Shown: positions 54,121 to 62,167 of the stretch, in pieces
Layout of the letters: each line of letters begins with the position of its first letter
How positions within the stretch are numbered: the first letter of the stretch is position 1
Assembly: GCF_024055575.1 (NCBI RefSeq)
Contig: NZ_JAMXOE010000004.1
Span: 62,001-126,000, forward strand
Length of the DNA: 64,000 nt
Direction: 5' to 3'
Source: Mucilaginibacter flavidus
GTDB taxonomy: Bacteria; Bacteroidota; Bacteroidia; Sphingobacteriales; Sphingobacteriaceae
Made by a program: the position numbers and the translations under genes
The notes under the pieces: model-generated
What the model was told of the DNA's origin: nothing
Databases searched by the model: none
Seen by the model: the letters and a program-made list of their open reading frames with translations, nothing else

Positions 54121-54788
54121 CAAAAATAGATATTTATGAAATAAAATTTTCGGTCGATAAAACGGTGACAGGTTCGGCTGACAGGCAGATCCTCGGGTTT
54201 ACAGATCCTGAAAATGACTCACCGGAACGTTACTCCAAATACCAAGAAATATATTACGATTTTATTGAAGGTGATTTTGAAATGAATAAGTTCAGCGGCG
54301 ATAAAGTGGCAATTCCCACAGATATGCTAAGCTCAAATTTTCTGGTCATGAATGGTTTTTTTGTAAGCCAGGCATTTGTAACACTTCTGGAAGGGTTTAA
54401 CATTTGCGGTGGCAAATACAGGGATGTTTATATTAAGTACTTAAGTAAAAAAAAGGGCTATAAATTTCTTAACTTAATAATGTGCCCTAATATCAGTTTT
54501 GAAGAATCATCATTTTTTATTGAGGACGAAATTAACGACGAAAAACCTGAGGAAATAAAATTGTCATCAGTCGAGGATTTTGTAACCAGCATAAATAAGC
54601 TGCAAAATGAAAAAGGCTATGGGTTTACGATAAATCCCAAAAAAATAGTGCTAAAAAAGATGTATGATTTGTTTAAATATGAAATATCAGGAAGGTTTTT
54701 AATTTCTGAGGAATTGAAAAGTGCACTGGAAAAATCGGAACTGAGCGGTTATGTAATAAGGCCTTTTAAACTTGATGTATTTATTTAA
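54117..54788 (+). CDS. putative Imm11-like immunity protein for the AHH toxin
   Basis: The 223-residue protein has no signal peptide and begins MTKIDIYEIKFSVDKTVTGS. Its C-terminus (GRFLISEELKSALEKSELSG followed by a hydrophobic beta strand) resembles the Imm11/DUF1629 end (an SERLKEALEEAGITG-like helix). The start codon overlaps the toxin stop (ATGA), the classic arrangement of a toxin-immunity pair. The gene and the last ~200 bases of the toxin gene are visibly more AT-rich than the upstream cargo sequence, as expected for an exchanged toxin-immunity module. Family placement is moderate; the immunity role is inferred from overlap and context. Confidence 0.68.
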   Translation: MTKIDIYEIKFSVDKTVTGSADRQILGFTDPENDSPERYSKYQEIYYDFIEGDFEMNKFSGDKVAIPTDMLSSNFLVMNGFFVSQAFVTLLEGFNICGGKYRDVYIKYLSKKKGYKFLNLIMCPNISFEESSFFIEDEINDEKPEEIKLSSVEDFVTSINKLQNEKGYGFTINPKKIVLKKMYDLFKYEISGRFLISEELKSALEKSELSGYVIRPFKLDVFI

Positions 54789-54819
54789 CAGCAAGTCGGT
54801 TTGACACTATAATAAAATA

Positions 54820-56649
54820 ATGCGAAGTTTAAGCAGGTTAACATCTTCCGCATATCGCCCGGCATCAACCCGGCGCCGGAAAAGAACGGCTGCCAATAAA
54901 TCAAAATCAGCTGAAAACGAAAGCCCGGTAACGCATCAATTTGAAAACGTTAAGCTATTTCCACATTCATCACCGCCTATTCAAACAAAATTAACAGTAA
55001 ACGAACCCGGCGACAAATATGAGCAGGAAGCCGACAGCGTGGCCGATAAGATAATGGACACGACCGATAGCCAGCAAATACAACGGAAATGTTCTTCATG
55101 CGAAGACGAGGACAAAAAAATTCAGCGCAAGCCGGCATCAACTGATATAACGCCACTGATACAAACAAAAGGCGGTGATGGGGCGGTTGCAGGCCCGGCG
55201 TTAAGCAACAAAATAGCGGATACCCAAGGAAGCGGCAGCAGCCTGGATAATGCTACCGGGGCATTTATGTCGGACAGGTTTGGGGTTGACTTTGGCGGTG
55301 TGAAAATTCATGCAGACAACGAGGCGGCCAAAATGAACCGCGAACTGAATGCCAGGGCATTTACTACCGGTAATGATATTTATTTTAACGAGGGGGAGTA
55401 CAATCCAGGTTCGGGTAAAGGGAAGCGTTTGCTGGCGCATGAACTAACCCACGTTGTGCAGCAAAATTCGGCACTTCAAAACGGCGCAATTCAACGTGCG
55501 GGCGCTGGTGATGTGAAATTGGCAGAAGCAAAGGCAGCTGAAGCCGAAGCAGCCGAACAACTAAAAAAAAGGCAATTTTTTGACAGGATCAGGGCGAAAT
55601 CGCCAACAGCCGACGCTAAGCTAAAGGCTGAGGTAGAAAGCACATTTGCTGAAAATACCGATGACAGGTGGCTGGCCGAAAAAATTATGAAAAACGGCCC
55701 TGAACCGCTCTGGCCTAAAGACGATATAATTGAACGGCAAAAAAAGGCCATAGACAACAAGTGGGCGCCGGAGCCGGGTAATATTGCAGGAACGCTTGGT
55801 ACCGGGGCGCATACGGTGCAGGCATTTTACTTTAGGGGGACGACTGACAGGCGCGCACTTATTATTGGCGGCGTACACGGCAGCGAGCCTGGGGGCGTGG
55901 AGGTGGTAAATGATTTGCTGGATTTACTTCGTGCACCAAATGCGCCGATGCCTTTCTTTTCGATAATAATTGTTCCCGAATTATTTTCAGCAAATGTGCA
56001 TTCGTCAAGACCGTTATCCGAACGACGAACATCAGGCGGAACAACCAAACAATTGGCTAACGGCAAAGCAACGGATGTTGATACGCCGGATCCTAACCGC
56101 CAGTTCCCGGCAGTGGGGAAAGATGCCGCCAAAGACTCAACCTTAGGTTGCCTGGTCGATTCGGAAAACCGGTGTATTGAACCGGAAAATATAGTGCTGA
56201 TGGACTTGATAAACAGGTTTCAACCAGAAAGGGTGGCAAGTGTACATGGGCATTCGGTTCCGAAAAATGATGCGCAACTTAAAAAAGAAGGCGGCCCCAG
56301 TATTACTACTGATCCCAGGCCCGGGCACGAAGCAGATGATGATGCTTTGACTTTGAAAATGGCGAAGGAAGCGGACAAACTTGGTGTGCGTGTGCCAGGC
56401 AATTTTCTCGGCAAAAAAGATGAAAGAACCAGGTACCCAACGGGCACTGCTCCCAAAATGTCGAAAGGTATTACATTTGGCCAGTGGGGGTCACATGACA
56501 CACCTACGCGCCCGGCTATGAATATTGTTTTAATAGAAACATTCGGCAATGCCACCAGCGCATCGTTAAGCGGGGCAAAAGCGGCTGCCCGCAAAGCAGA
56601 ATTGATGAACACCGCACAGGTTTTACGGGACTTTTTCCTTGCACCGTAA
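54820..56649 (+). CDS. DUF4157 eCIS cargo with M14 zinc-carboxypeptidase-like domain
   Basis: The 609-residue protein has a basic leader (SSAYRPASTRRRKRTAANKS), the shared cargo leader (IQTKLTVNEPGDKYEQEADS near 52-72) and IQRKCSSCEDEDKKIQRK (87-104). The DUF4157 core (about 125-215) ends with HELTH at 207-211. The C-terminal domain (about 300-605) carries M14-type landmarks: RALIIGGVHGSEPGG (H353, E356), VDTPDPNRQFP (N426, R427), VHGH (H476) and VLIETFG (E573). This fits a metallocarboxypeptidase or amidase acting on peptides or peptidoglycan; the exact substrate is unknown. It follows the immunity gene after 31 bases. Confidence 0.85.
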   Translation: MRSLSRLTSSAYRPASTRRRKRTAANKSKSAENESPVTHQFENVKLFPHSSPPIQTKLTVNEPGDKYEQEADSVADKIMDTTDSQQIQRKCSSCEDEDKKIQRKPASTDITPLIQTKGGDGAVAGPALSNKIADTQGSGSSLDNATGAFMSDRFGVDFGGVKIHADNEAAKMNRELNARAFTTGNDIYFNEGEYNPGSGKGKRLLAHELTHVVQQNSALQNGAIQRAGAGDVKLAEAKAAEAEAAEQLKKRQFFDRIRAKSPTADAKLKAEVESTFAENTDDRWLAEKIMKNGPEPLWPKDDIIERQKKAIDNKWAPEPGNIAGTLGTGAHTVQAFYFRGTTDRRALIIGGVHGSEPGGVEVVNDLLDLLRAPNAPMPFFSIIIVPELFSANVHSSRPLSERRTSGGTTKQLANGKATDVDTPDPNRQFPAVGKDAAKDSTLGCLVDSENRCIEPENIVLMDLINRFQPERVASVHGHSVPKNDAQLKKEGGPSITTDPRPGHEADDDALTLKMAKEADKLGVRVPGNFLGKKDERTRYPTGTAPKMSKGITFGQWGSHDTPTRPAMNIVLIETFGNATSASLSGAKAAARKAELMNTAQVLRDFFLAP

Positions 56650-56671
56650 ATTTTAGAATACGATAAACAAC

Positions 56672-58342
56672 ATGCTTACCACTTTACAAACAAAAGCCAA
56701 AACTTCCAGTAGCAAGGGGAGTTTTCGGGCCAAAAAGGGGCGGTCTCAAAACCGGTATCGTTATGGGAGCAAAGAAAAACCGACCGACGGATTTGCCGGT
56801 GCAACGGGATTTAATTTAGGCGCATTAAACAAGGAATATACTTCGAACGCAAGCTACAGTCAAATTCCTGTTTATTCTAATCAAACCATACAAACAAAGT
56901 TAACGGTAAACGAGCCGGGCGATAAACATGAACAGGAGGCGAATAATATTGCTGACAAGGTGATGCAAATGCCCGGCAACCGGCAAATACAGAGGAAATG
57001 TTCAGCATGTGAAGAGGAGGATAAAAAAATACAGCGCAAGCCGGGCCCCGGAGGTGGTATTACGCCAATAACAAAAGCAGGCGGCGAAGCGGGAGTGGGC
57101 GTAAGCCCGGCGATACACAACCGGATAGCAGCATCGGAGGGAGGAGGAAGTAGTTTGGATGGCGCTACAAATTCCTTTATGTCGGACAGGTTTGGGGTTG
57201 ATTTTGGCAACGTGAAAATTCATAACAATAACGAAGCTGCACAGTTGAACCGCGCATTAAACGCAAGGGCGTTTACAGTAGGACACGATATTTACTTTAA
57301 TGAAGGTGAGTATACAACTGCTTCAGCCAGCGGAAGACGTTTGTTAGCTCATGAACTCGTGCATACGCTGCAACAAAGTTCGGTACAAAATATTTACCGC
57401 GAGCCTAAAGTTGCTAATGCTGCTCCAAAACCACAGGCTGCCCCTGTTGAAATGGAAGCAGTTAAACTTGAACAGGAGATTTTTATGCTGCCGGAAATAT
57501 TTAAGCTGGACAATGAATCCTGGCAAACAGTTATGAGGATTATTAAGCGTGCAAAAGCAGAGCCCGATAAACGGATTTACTATTTGCAAAAATTAAAACT
57601 ATTGCTTACAAAGCCTTTCAGGGGGAAAGCCACAGCTAAAAAGGAATATGGATGTTCGCCAGAAGTTGAAAAGAAAACACGACCTGCAGTTGATGCCGCT
57701 TTGAAAAAAGAAAAAAAAGAATGGGACGGTTTATTTGCGGATGTTGAAGAAAGGGTGGTTGCTACCAGCAAGCAGGCCGATAGGGTGACTCGTAAGGGTA
57801 CACAAAACAAGACATTTATTGCAGATGCTTCCGATCCGAATAACATCAGGGTGATGATAAAAGTTAAGCTTAATGGCGACAAAGATGATGTCATAAAAAT
57901 AAAACAATTGGAAGATGCAATTGAGCGGGCGTCGCATACCAAAGGTTACACGCTTGATATTGTTTTTGTAGATGCGCCGGGGCCTGATGTTTTTGAATTT
58001 ACAGTGAATTTTTGCCAATGGCCCAATTCCGACAACTGGGCATCCGGGCCCGACACCCTTTCGCACGAAGTACACCATGCGCTGGGGTTAGGCGACAGAT
58101 ATAGTTATATTGAAGCACAAGCGGGTAACCAGGATATAAATTTGGAAATACGGCTGGACTTGTTTGAAGAAGAAATGAACAAGAGCGCACCGAAGGACCT
58201 TCCCAATAATCCCAATAGTAAAATGGATACAAACAGCAACCCTTTACTTAATGATGATGTATGTGCTGTAGCACATGACCCGGGCCCCGACCGCGACAAA
58301 TGTATTGCTGCACGCGACCAGGCCGACCGCGATGGGTTTTGA
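56672..58342 (+). CDS. DUF4157 eCIS cargo with snapalysin-like metalloprotease motif
   Basis: The 556-residue protein has a basic Ser/Lys/Arg-rich start, the shared leader (IQTKLTVNEPGDKHEQEANN near 73-92), IQRKCSACEEEDKKIQRK (106-123) and a DUF4157 core (about 150-232) with HELVH at 227-231. The C-terminal domain has LSHEVHHALGLGDRYSY, where H465 begins HExxHxxGxxD, the metzincin-type motif with aspartate as third ligand known from snapalysins (M7). The region before it (about 240-440) is helical and Lys-rich. It is the last cargo gene, ending 21 bases before a terminator. Confidence 0.82.
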   Translation: MLTTLQTKAKTSSSKGSFRAKKGRSQNRYRYGSKEKPTDGFAGATGFNLGALNKEYTSNASYSQIPVYSNQTIQTKLTVNEPGDKHEQEANNIADKVMQMPGNRQIQRKCSACEEEDKKIQRKPGPGGGITPITKAGGEAGVGVSPAIHNRIAASEGGGSSLDGATNSFMSDRFGVDFGNVKIHNNNEAAQLNRALNARAFTVGHDIYFNEGEYTTASASGRRLLAHELVHTLQQSSVQNIYREPKVANAAPKPQAAPVEMEAVKLEQEIFMLPEIFKLDNESWQTVMRIIKRAKAEPDKRIYYLQKLKLLLTKPFRGKATAKKEYGCSPEVEKKTRPAVDAALKKEKKEWDGLFADVEERVVATSKQADRVTRKGTQNKTFIADASDPNNIRVMIKVKLNGDKDDVIKIKQLEDAIERASHTKGYTLDIVFVDAPGPDVFEFTVNFCQWPNSDNWASGPDTLSHEVHHALGLGDRYSYIEAQAGNQDINLEIRLDLFEEEMNKSAPKDLPNNPNSKMDTNSNPLLNDDVCAVAHDPGPDRDKCIAARDQADRDGF

Positions 58343-58363
58343 TTAAATGATTCTGCCGAAAGC

Positions 58364-58396
58364 AAAAGCCTCAAATCTTCTGGTTTGAGGCTTTTT
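58364..58396. terminator. bidirectional intrinsic terminator
   Basis: AAAAGCCTCAAA (58364-58375) pairs with TTTGAGGCTTTT (58384-58395) around an 8-base loop, with T-rich ends on both strands. It lies between the convergent cargo gene and the minus-strand gene at 58422, so it can serve both. Confidence 0.88.
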
Positions 58397-58421
58397 ACTT
58401 TTGCAAAGTTTGAGAGATCGA

Positions 58422-58751
58422 CTATGACTTGGTTTCAATAACCTTTGTTACTTCAATGGAATCGCCGGTTATTTTACCGTCGATTGTTACATTTTTGCCG
58501 GCATATTCTAATACCGATTTTTGGTTTGATATTTTATAAACTTTATCGCCTACAACCAAAACTGCAGTAGCGCCGCCTTTAATACATTGCTTGGCGCAGG
58601 CAACACGGGTTGCCGGTGTACACATTGGTGTTTTACTTCCGCCGCAGTGCGAGTCGTCAATGTAACCTGTAAGATGATCGTCGGTAATTGATGAAGCAAA
58701 TGCCACGCCCATTGAAAAAATAAGGGCAGCTAATAATAAAATCTTTTTCAT
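58422..58751 (-). CDS. small exported Cys-containing protein, unknown function
   Basis: The 109-residue product has a Sec signal (MKKILLLAALIFSMGVAFAS). Its mature part reads GYIDDSHCGGSKTPMCTPAT, then CAKQCIKGGATAVLVVGDK and VYKISNQKSVLEYAGKNVTIDGKITGDSIEV, a four-cysteine segment followed by an OB-like beta domain. I have seen comparable exported proteins of unknown role with the CAKKC...AVLVV...GKKVTVTG layout in Bacteroidota and Acidobacteria. A TAnnTTTG element lies 30 bases upstream of the start. Function unknown. Confidence 0.78.
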   Translation of the reverse strand: MKKILLLAALIFSMGVAFASSITDDHLTGYIDDSHCGGSKTPMCTPATRVACAKQCIKGGATAVLVVGDKVYKISNQKSVLEYAGKNVTIDGKITGDSIEVTKVIETKS

Positions 58752-58780
58752 GGTTTCGTATGGTTTAATTGTTTGGTTAT

Positions 58781-58788
58781 CAAATATA
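58781..58788 (-). promoter_or_regulatory. candidate Bacteroidota -7 promoter element
   Basis: On the minus strand TATATTTG fits TAnnTTTG. It lies about 30 bases before the start of the small exported protein gene. The -33 region is only a T-run, so support is limited. Confidence 0.4.
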
Positions 58789-59022
58789 GTAAAAATTAAA
58801 AAAAATATCGCATGCGGAAAATATCATTATTTTGCGCCAATTACCAACGATATATTATCAATATAAAAATCTACCTGTGTTATAACAGATGCCCTGTGAA
58901 TTGCTATCAGCTTGTAGCCATCTTAACCAATATTTACAGACTGAGGAAATATTAACTAAAAATGATAAGCTAATTTGCTTTATTACGCGTTATGTGTACT
59001 TGTAATTCATACCTTGCAATAA

Positions 59023-59358
59023 ATGACGGAATACATAACACTATTTAAAGACTGGGTTATCGGCCTGGGTGAAAGGCATGAGGTGGACCCTTTAACCATC
59101 GGCAGTCTTTATTTAATAAGTAAGGTGTGTTTTTTCTCGTTCCTTGGCTGGGTGATAAAGAATTTCAGGGCAAAAAAAGCAATCCTTATTCCGCTACTGT
59201 TTGCCTCCCTAAGCTTTAGCCTGCCTTACCTGTATCTTATTATTGCCGGGCGCAATATTTCTATTTGGGTATACCTGTTTATTGGTTTGATGTTCATTTA
59301 TGGCGGATATACGATCTGGAAGAAAATGACAGAAAAGCCTGCCCCGCTGAGCATTTAG
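59023..59358 (+). CDS. small integral membrane protein, unknown function
   Basis: The 111-residue protein has three likely membrane helices (SLYLISKVCFFSFLGWVI, ILIPLLFASLSFSLPYLYLI and VYLFIGLMFIYGGYTIW), with a basic loop between the first two. No family is recognised. It is followed by the Old Yellow Enzyme gene after 100 bases, with no sign of coupling. Confidence 0.65.
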   Translation: MTEYITLFKDWVIGLGERHEVDPLTIGSLYLISKVCFFSFLGWVIKNFRAKKAILIPLLFASLSFSLPYLYLIIAGRNISIWVYLFIGLMFIYGGYTIWKKMTEKPAPLSI

Positions 59359-59458
59359 GTACCCCACTCCAAACATAAATTTGTCATAATTAGTTTCCGT
59401 TAGTACTGTGAGCGGAAAGAATCATATATTTATGTGTTTAAACAGCAATTAAATCAAA

Positions 59459-60544
59459 ATGGAAAACATCAGACTATTTGAGCCCGCGCAGGTTGGAGCT
59501 ATAACTACAAAAAACCGCATTGTAATGTCGCCAATGACGCGCTGCCGTGCAATCGGCAATGTGCCAAACGATTTAATGGCACAATATTACGGACAGCGTG
59601 CAAGTGCCGGCCTTATTATTACCGAAGGCACATCGCCATCGCCAAACGGTTTGGGCTATGCCCGTATCCCGGGTATTTTTAGTGATGAACAGGTTGAGGG
59701 CTGGAAAAAGGTAACAGCTGCCGTGCACGAAAAAGGAGGGAAGATAGTTGTGCAATTAATGCATACAGGCCGCATTAGCCATCCGCTGAATTTGCCCGCA
59801 GGATCTGAAGTATTGGCACCATCGGCAGTAAAACCTGCCGGCCACATGTGGACCGACGCACAGCAAATGCAGGAATTCCCGGTACCAAAAGCGATGACGA
59901 CTGAAGAATTGACATCAACCAAAGCTGAATTTGTTACAGCTGCAAAGAATGCAATAAAAGCAGGTTTCGACGGCGTGGAGCTGCATGGCGCCAATGGTTA
60001 CCTGCTGGAGCAATTCTTATCGCCCATCAGCAATATCCGCACTGACGAATATGGCGGCAGCATTGAAAACCGGGCCCGCTTTGTTCTGGAAGTAGTAAGC
60101 GAAGTGGCGGAAGCAATCGGCAAGGACAGAACGGGTATCAGGTTATCGCCATACGGTGTAGCCAGCGATATGCCGCACTATCCTGAAATTGATGCTACTT
60201 ACACTTACCTGGCCGAAGAATTTAACCAATTGGATATCGCTTACCTGCATGTTGTTGACCATTCGGCAATGGGTGCACCAAAAGTACCAATCGAAATAAA
60301 GGAAACCATTCGCGCTAAATTTAAAAATATAATCATACTTGCAGGTGGCCATACCCTTGAAACTGCTGAAGCCGAGTTACAAAGCGGACTGGCAGACCTT
60401 GCTGCGTTTGGCAGGCCATTTATTAACAATCCCGATTTGGTGGAGCGCTTCGAAAATGATCATGCGTTATCGGCCGATTTGCATATGGATATGTTTTATA
60501 CTGCCGATGAGAAGGGATATGTAGATTATCCGGTGTTTCAATAA
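59459..60544 (+). CDS. Old Yellow Enzyme, alkene reductase (NemA-like)
   Basis: The 361-residue flavoprotein opens with MENIRLFEPAQVGAITTKNR and IVMSPMTRCRA, then has a typical KVTAAVHEKGGKIVVQLMHTGR strand. The catalytic HGAN pair is His176 and Asn179, in VELHGANGYLLEQFLSPISN, followed by TDEYGGSIENRARF. The barrel end shows LAAFGRPFINNPDLVERF. Enzymes of this family bind FMN and reduce activated C=C bonds or nitro compounds with NAD(P)H. It stands alone and ends at a hairpin terminator. Confidence 0.95.
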   Translation: MENIRLFEPAQVGAITTKNRIVMSPMTRCRAIGNVPNDLMAQYYGQRASAGLIITEGTSPSPNGLGYARIPGIFSDEQVEGWKKVTAAVHEKGGKIVVQLMHTGRISHPLNLPAGSEVLAPSAVKPAGHMWTDAQQMQEFPVPKAMTTEELTSTKAEFVTAAKNAIKAGFDGVELHGANGYLLEQFLSPISNIRTDEYGGSIENRARFVLEVVSEVAEAIGKDRTGIRLSPYGVASDMPHYPEIDATYTYLAEEFNQLDIAYLHVVDHSAMGAPKVPIEIKETIRAKFKNIIILAGGHTLETAEAELQSGLADLAAFGRPFINNPDLVERFENDHALSADLHMDMFYTADEKGYVDYPVFQ

Positions 60545-60563
60545 GTTTAAAGCACAATAACTG

Positions 60564-60596
60564 AAAAGCCTCAAATTGAACGATTTGAGGCTTTTT
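60564..60596. terminator. intrinsic terminator after the alkene reductase gene
   Basis: AAAAGCCTCAAAT (60564-60576) pairs with ATTTGAGGCTTTT (60583-60595) around a 6-base loop, with T-run. The stem is almost the same as in the terminator at 58364-58396. Confidence 0.88.
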
Positions 60597-60674
60597 GATT
60601 ATTTAGGGAGTTGGGGGATATTAACCGGCACCATCAAAATGCAGGTGCGTGGTCTTGCGAATAGGAGCTAAATC

Positions 60675-61802
60675 TCACGCCTGCTTTTTCAAAAACCTAT
60701 TGGTAAGCCACTTCCTAACCGGCTCATCATATAGTTTCAAGGATGCATAAGCTATGGTAATTGCTACTACCAACACTACAGCGCCACCTAAAAGGCCGGT
60801 TTGCATCGGGATTTTATTGTTTACCACCCACGCCAAATGTAAATAGATTAGTGGGTAATGGGTAATATACAAAGGGTAGGAGATAGCCCCCAAAAAGTTG
60901 CATACTTTTTTGGTGTATTCATTCGTCATGGTGCCACCTGCGCCTATGGCAACTATTAGCGGGAAAAATATGATGATTGCAACCGACTCGTAGATGCCGT
61001 TCATCCACAATTGCGTAGGGCCGCCAAGTCTTGGGATAGCCAAAACAACCAGCAACAGCACACTGCATACCGCAAATGCACCCTTAACATGGATAACTTT
61101 ACCCACGCGCATCAACAAAACGCCACCAAAAAACGGGAACAGCAACCGGGCGAAGCCTATGTGCATTTGTGTTTTGTCGATGGCCCAACCGCCTATCACG
61201 TCGCCTTGCGGTCCCTGTAATAAGTATTGCACCAGCAAACATGCCGAAAGTACCACAAATATGGTAAGCAGCGTTTTCGAAAATTTACGCACGATTACCG
61301 CATATAAAATATTACCGATGTACTCGAAAAAGAGAGACCAGGCCGGGCCATCCAAGGGGTTCATCTCGCTCCATCCGCGTATGTCCATTGATATGGGCAG
61401 GGGTAACATGGTAAAGCCCACCACCATTACCAGCAGCATTTTCCAAACTGGTGTACCGGCTATGAGTGGGAACACACTACAGGCCTGGAAATAAAAAAGC
61501 GCCGCCCCGATGATAGTACCCACAATTACCATTGGCTGCAGGCGGATGAGCCGGCGTTTGTAAAAATCCCATTGCGTCATTTTAGCCCAGCGGTCGTCAT
61601 AAGCATAGGCTATTACAAAGCCAGAGAGTAAAAAAAAGAAATCGACCGCCAGGTAGCCGTGATTGATGATTTGATGAAAGCGGTCGCCCGAATAGGTTTC
61701 AAGTATGTGGAAGATAACCACTGTTACAGCCGCTACGCCGCGCAGCCCGTCAAGAATTTCGTAATGTTTTTTTGGTGGCAGGTACGTGGTAGTTGCGCTC
61801 AT
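60675..61802 (-). CDS. acyltransferase family 3 membrane protein (OafA-like)
   Basis: The 375-residue polytopic protein begins with the family motif ILDGLRGVAAVTVVIFHILE, where the conserved His of the active site follows. Next are FFFLLSGFVIAYAYDDRW, RRLIRLQPMVIVG (RxxR motif) and about ten membrane helices, ending in a basic tail. Such enzymes transfer acetyl or other acyl groups to sugars of surface glycans or to lipids. It is not adjacent to the glycosyltransferase group, so a joint pathway is not indicated. Confidence 0.92.
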   Translation of the reverse strand: MSATTTYLPPKKHYEILDGLRGVAAVTVVIFHILETYSGDRFHQIINHGYLAVDFFFLLSGFVIAYAYDDRWAKMTQWDFYKRRLIRLQPMVIVGTIIGAALFYFQACSVFPLIAGTPVWKMLLVMVVGFTMLPLPISMDIRGWSEMNPLDGPAWSLFFEYIGNILYAVIVRKFSKTLLTIFVVLSACLLVQYLLQGPQGDVIGGWAIDKTQMHIGFARLLFPFFGGVLLMRVGKVIHVKGAFAVCSVLLLVVLAIPRLGGPTQLWMNGIYESVAIIIFFPLIVAIGAGGTMTNEYTKKVCNFLGAISYPLYITHYPLIYLHLAWVVNNKIPMQTGLLGGAVVLVVAITIAYASLKLYDEPVRKWLTNRFLKKQA

Positions 61803-62167
61803 TCAGGTTAAATTAGTTTAAATTGGATAAAGGGAGTGTTTTACTGCACGCTAATGCGTTTGGCTGACACAATGATAATTAAAAGTACCGGATTTGCAAG
61901 GGCGGTTTTAATAAATCCTGCCGGGGTAATTAGTGATGTAAAAAACCGCACCCGGAAACTTAATTTCACTGGGGTTGATTGTTACGCTTGATGAAAAGCG
62001 TAGTATTGGCGCGCATCGCTCACCGGCTTATTATAAGTTTGATGAGGAGAGTTATGAAAAGGCTTTAAGGGATGGGTTGGTGTTGGCGTAGTCAAGGGAC
62101 TACGGACAATGAGGCGGAGCATAAGCCCGTTTTATTATCCAGCGTGGTTTACATATATTAGTAAACT
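61803..62167. other. 365-bp gap with a gene remnant
   Basis: The only thing of note is the short open C-terminal-looking frame at 61942-62091, reported separately. The rest has no coding frame; the minus-strand promoter of the acyltransferase gene should lie near 61803. Confidence 0.4.
61942..62091 (+). pseudogene. possible remnant: 3' end of a decayed gene
   Basis: An open frame of 49 codons without a usable start ends with a protein-like C-terminus (GAHRSPAYYKFDEESYEKAL then RDGLVLA and a stop). Codon use and composition look like real coding sequence, but the frame is closed by a stop just upstream. No intact relative is seen nearby. The family is not recognised. Confidence 0.35.
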
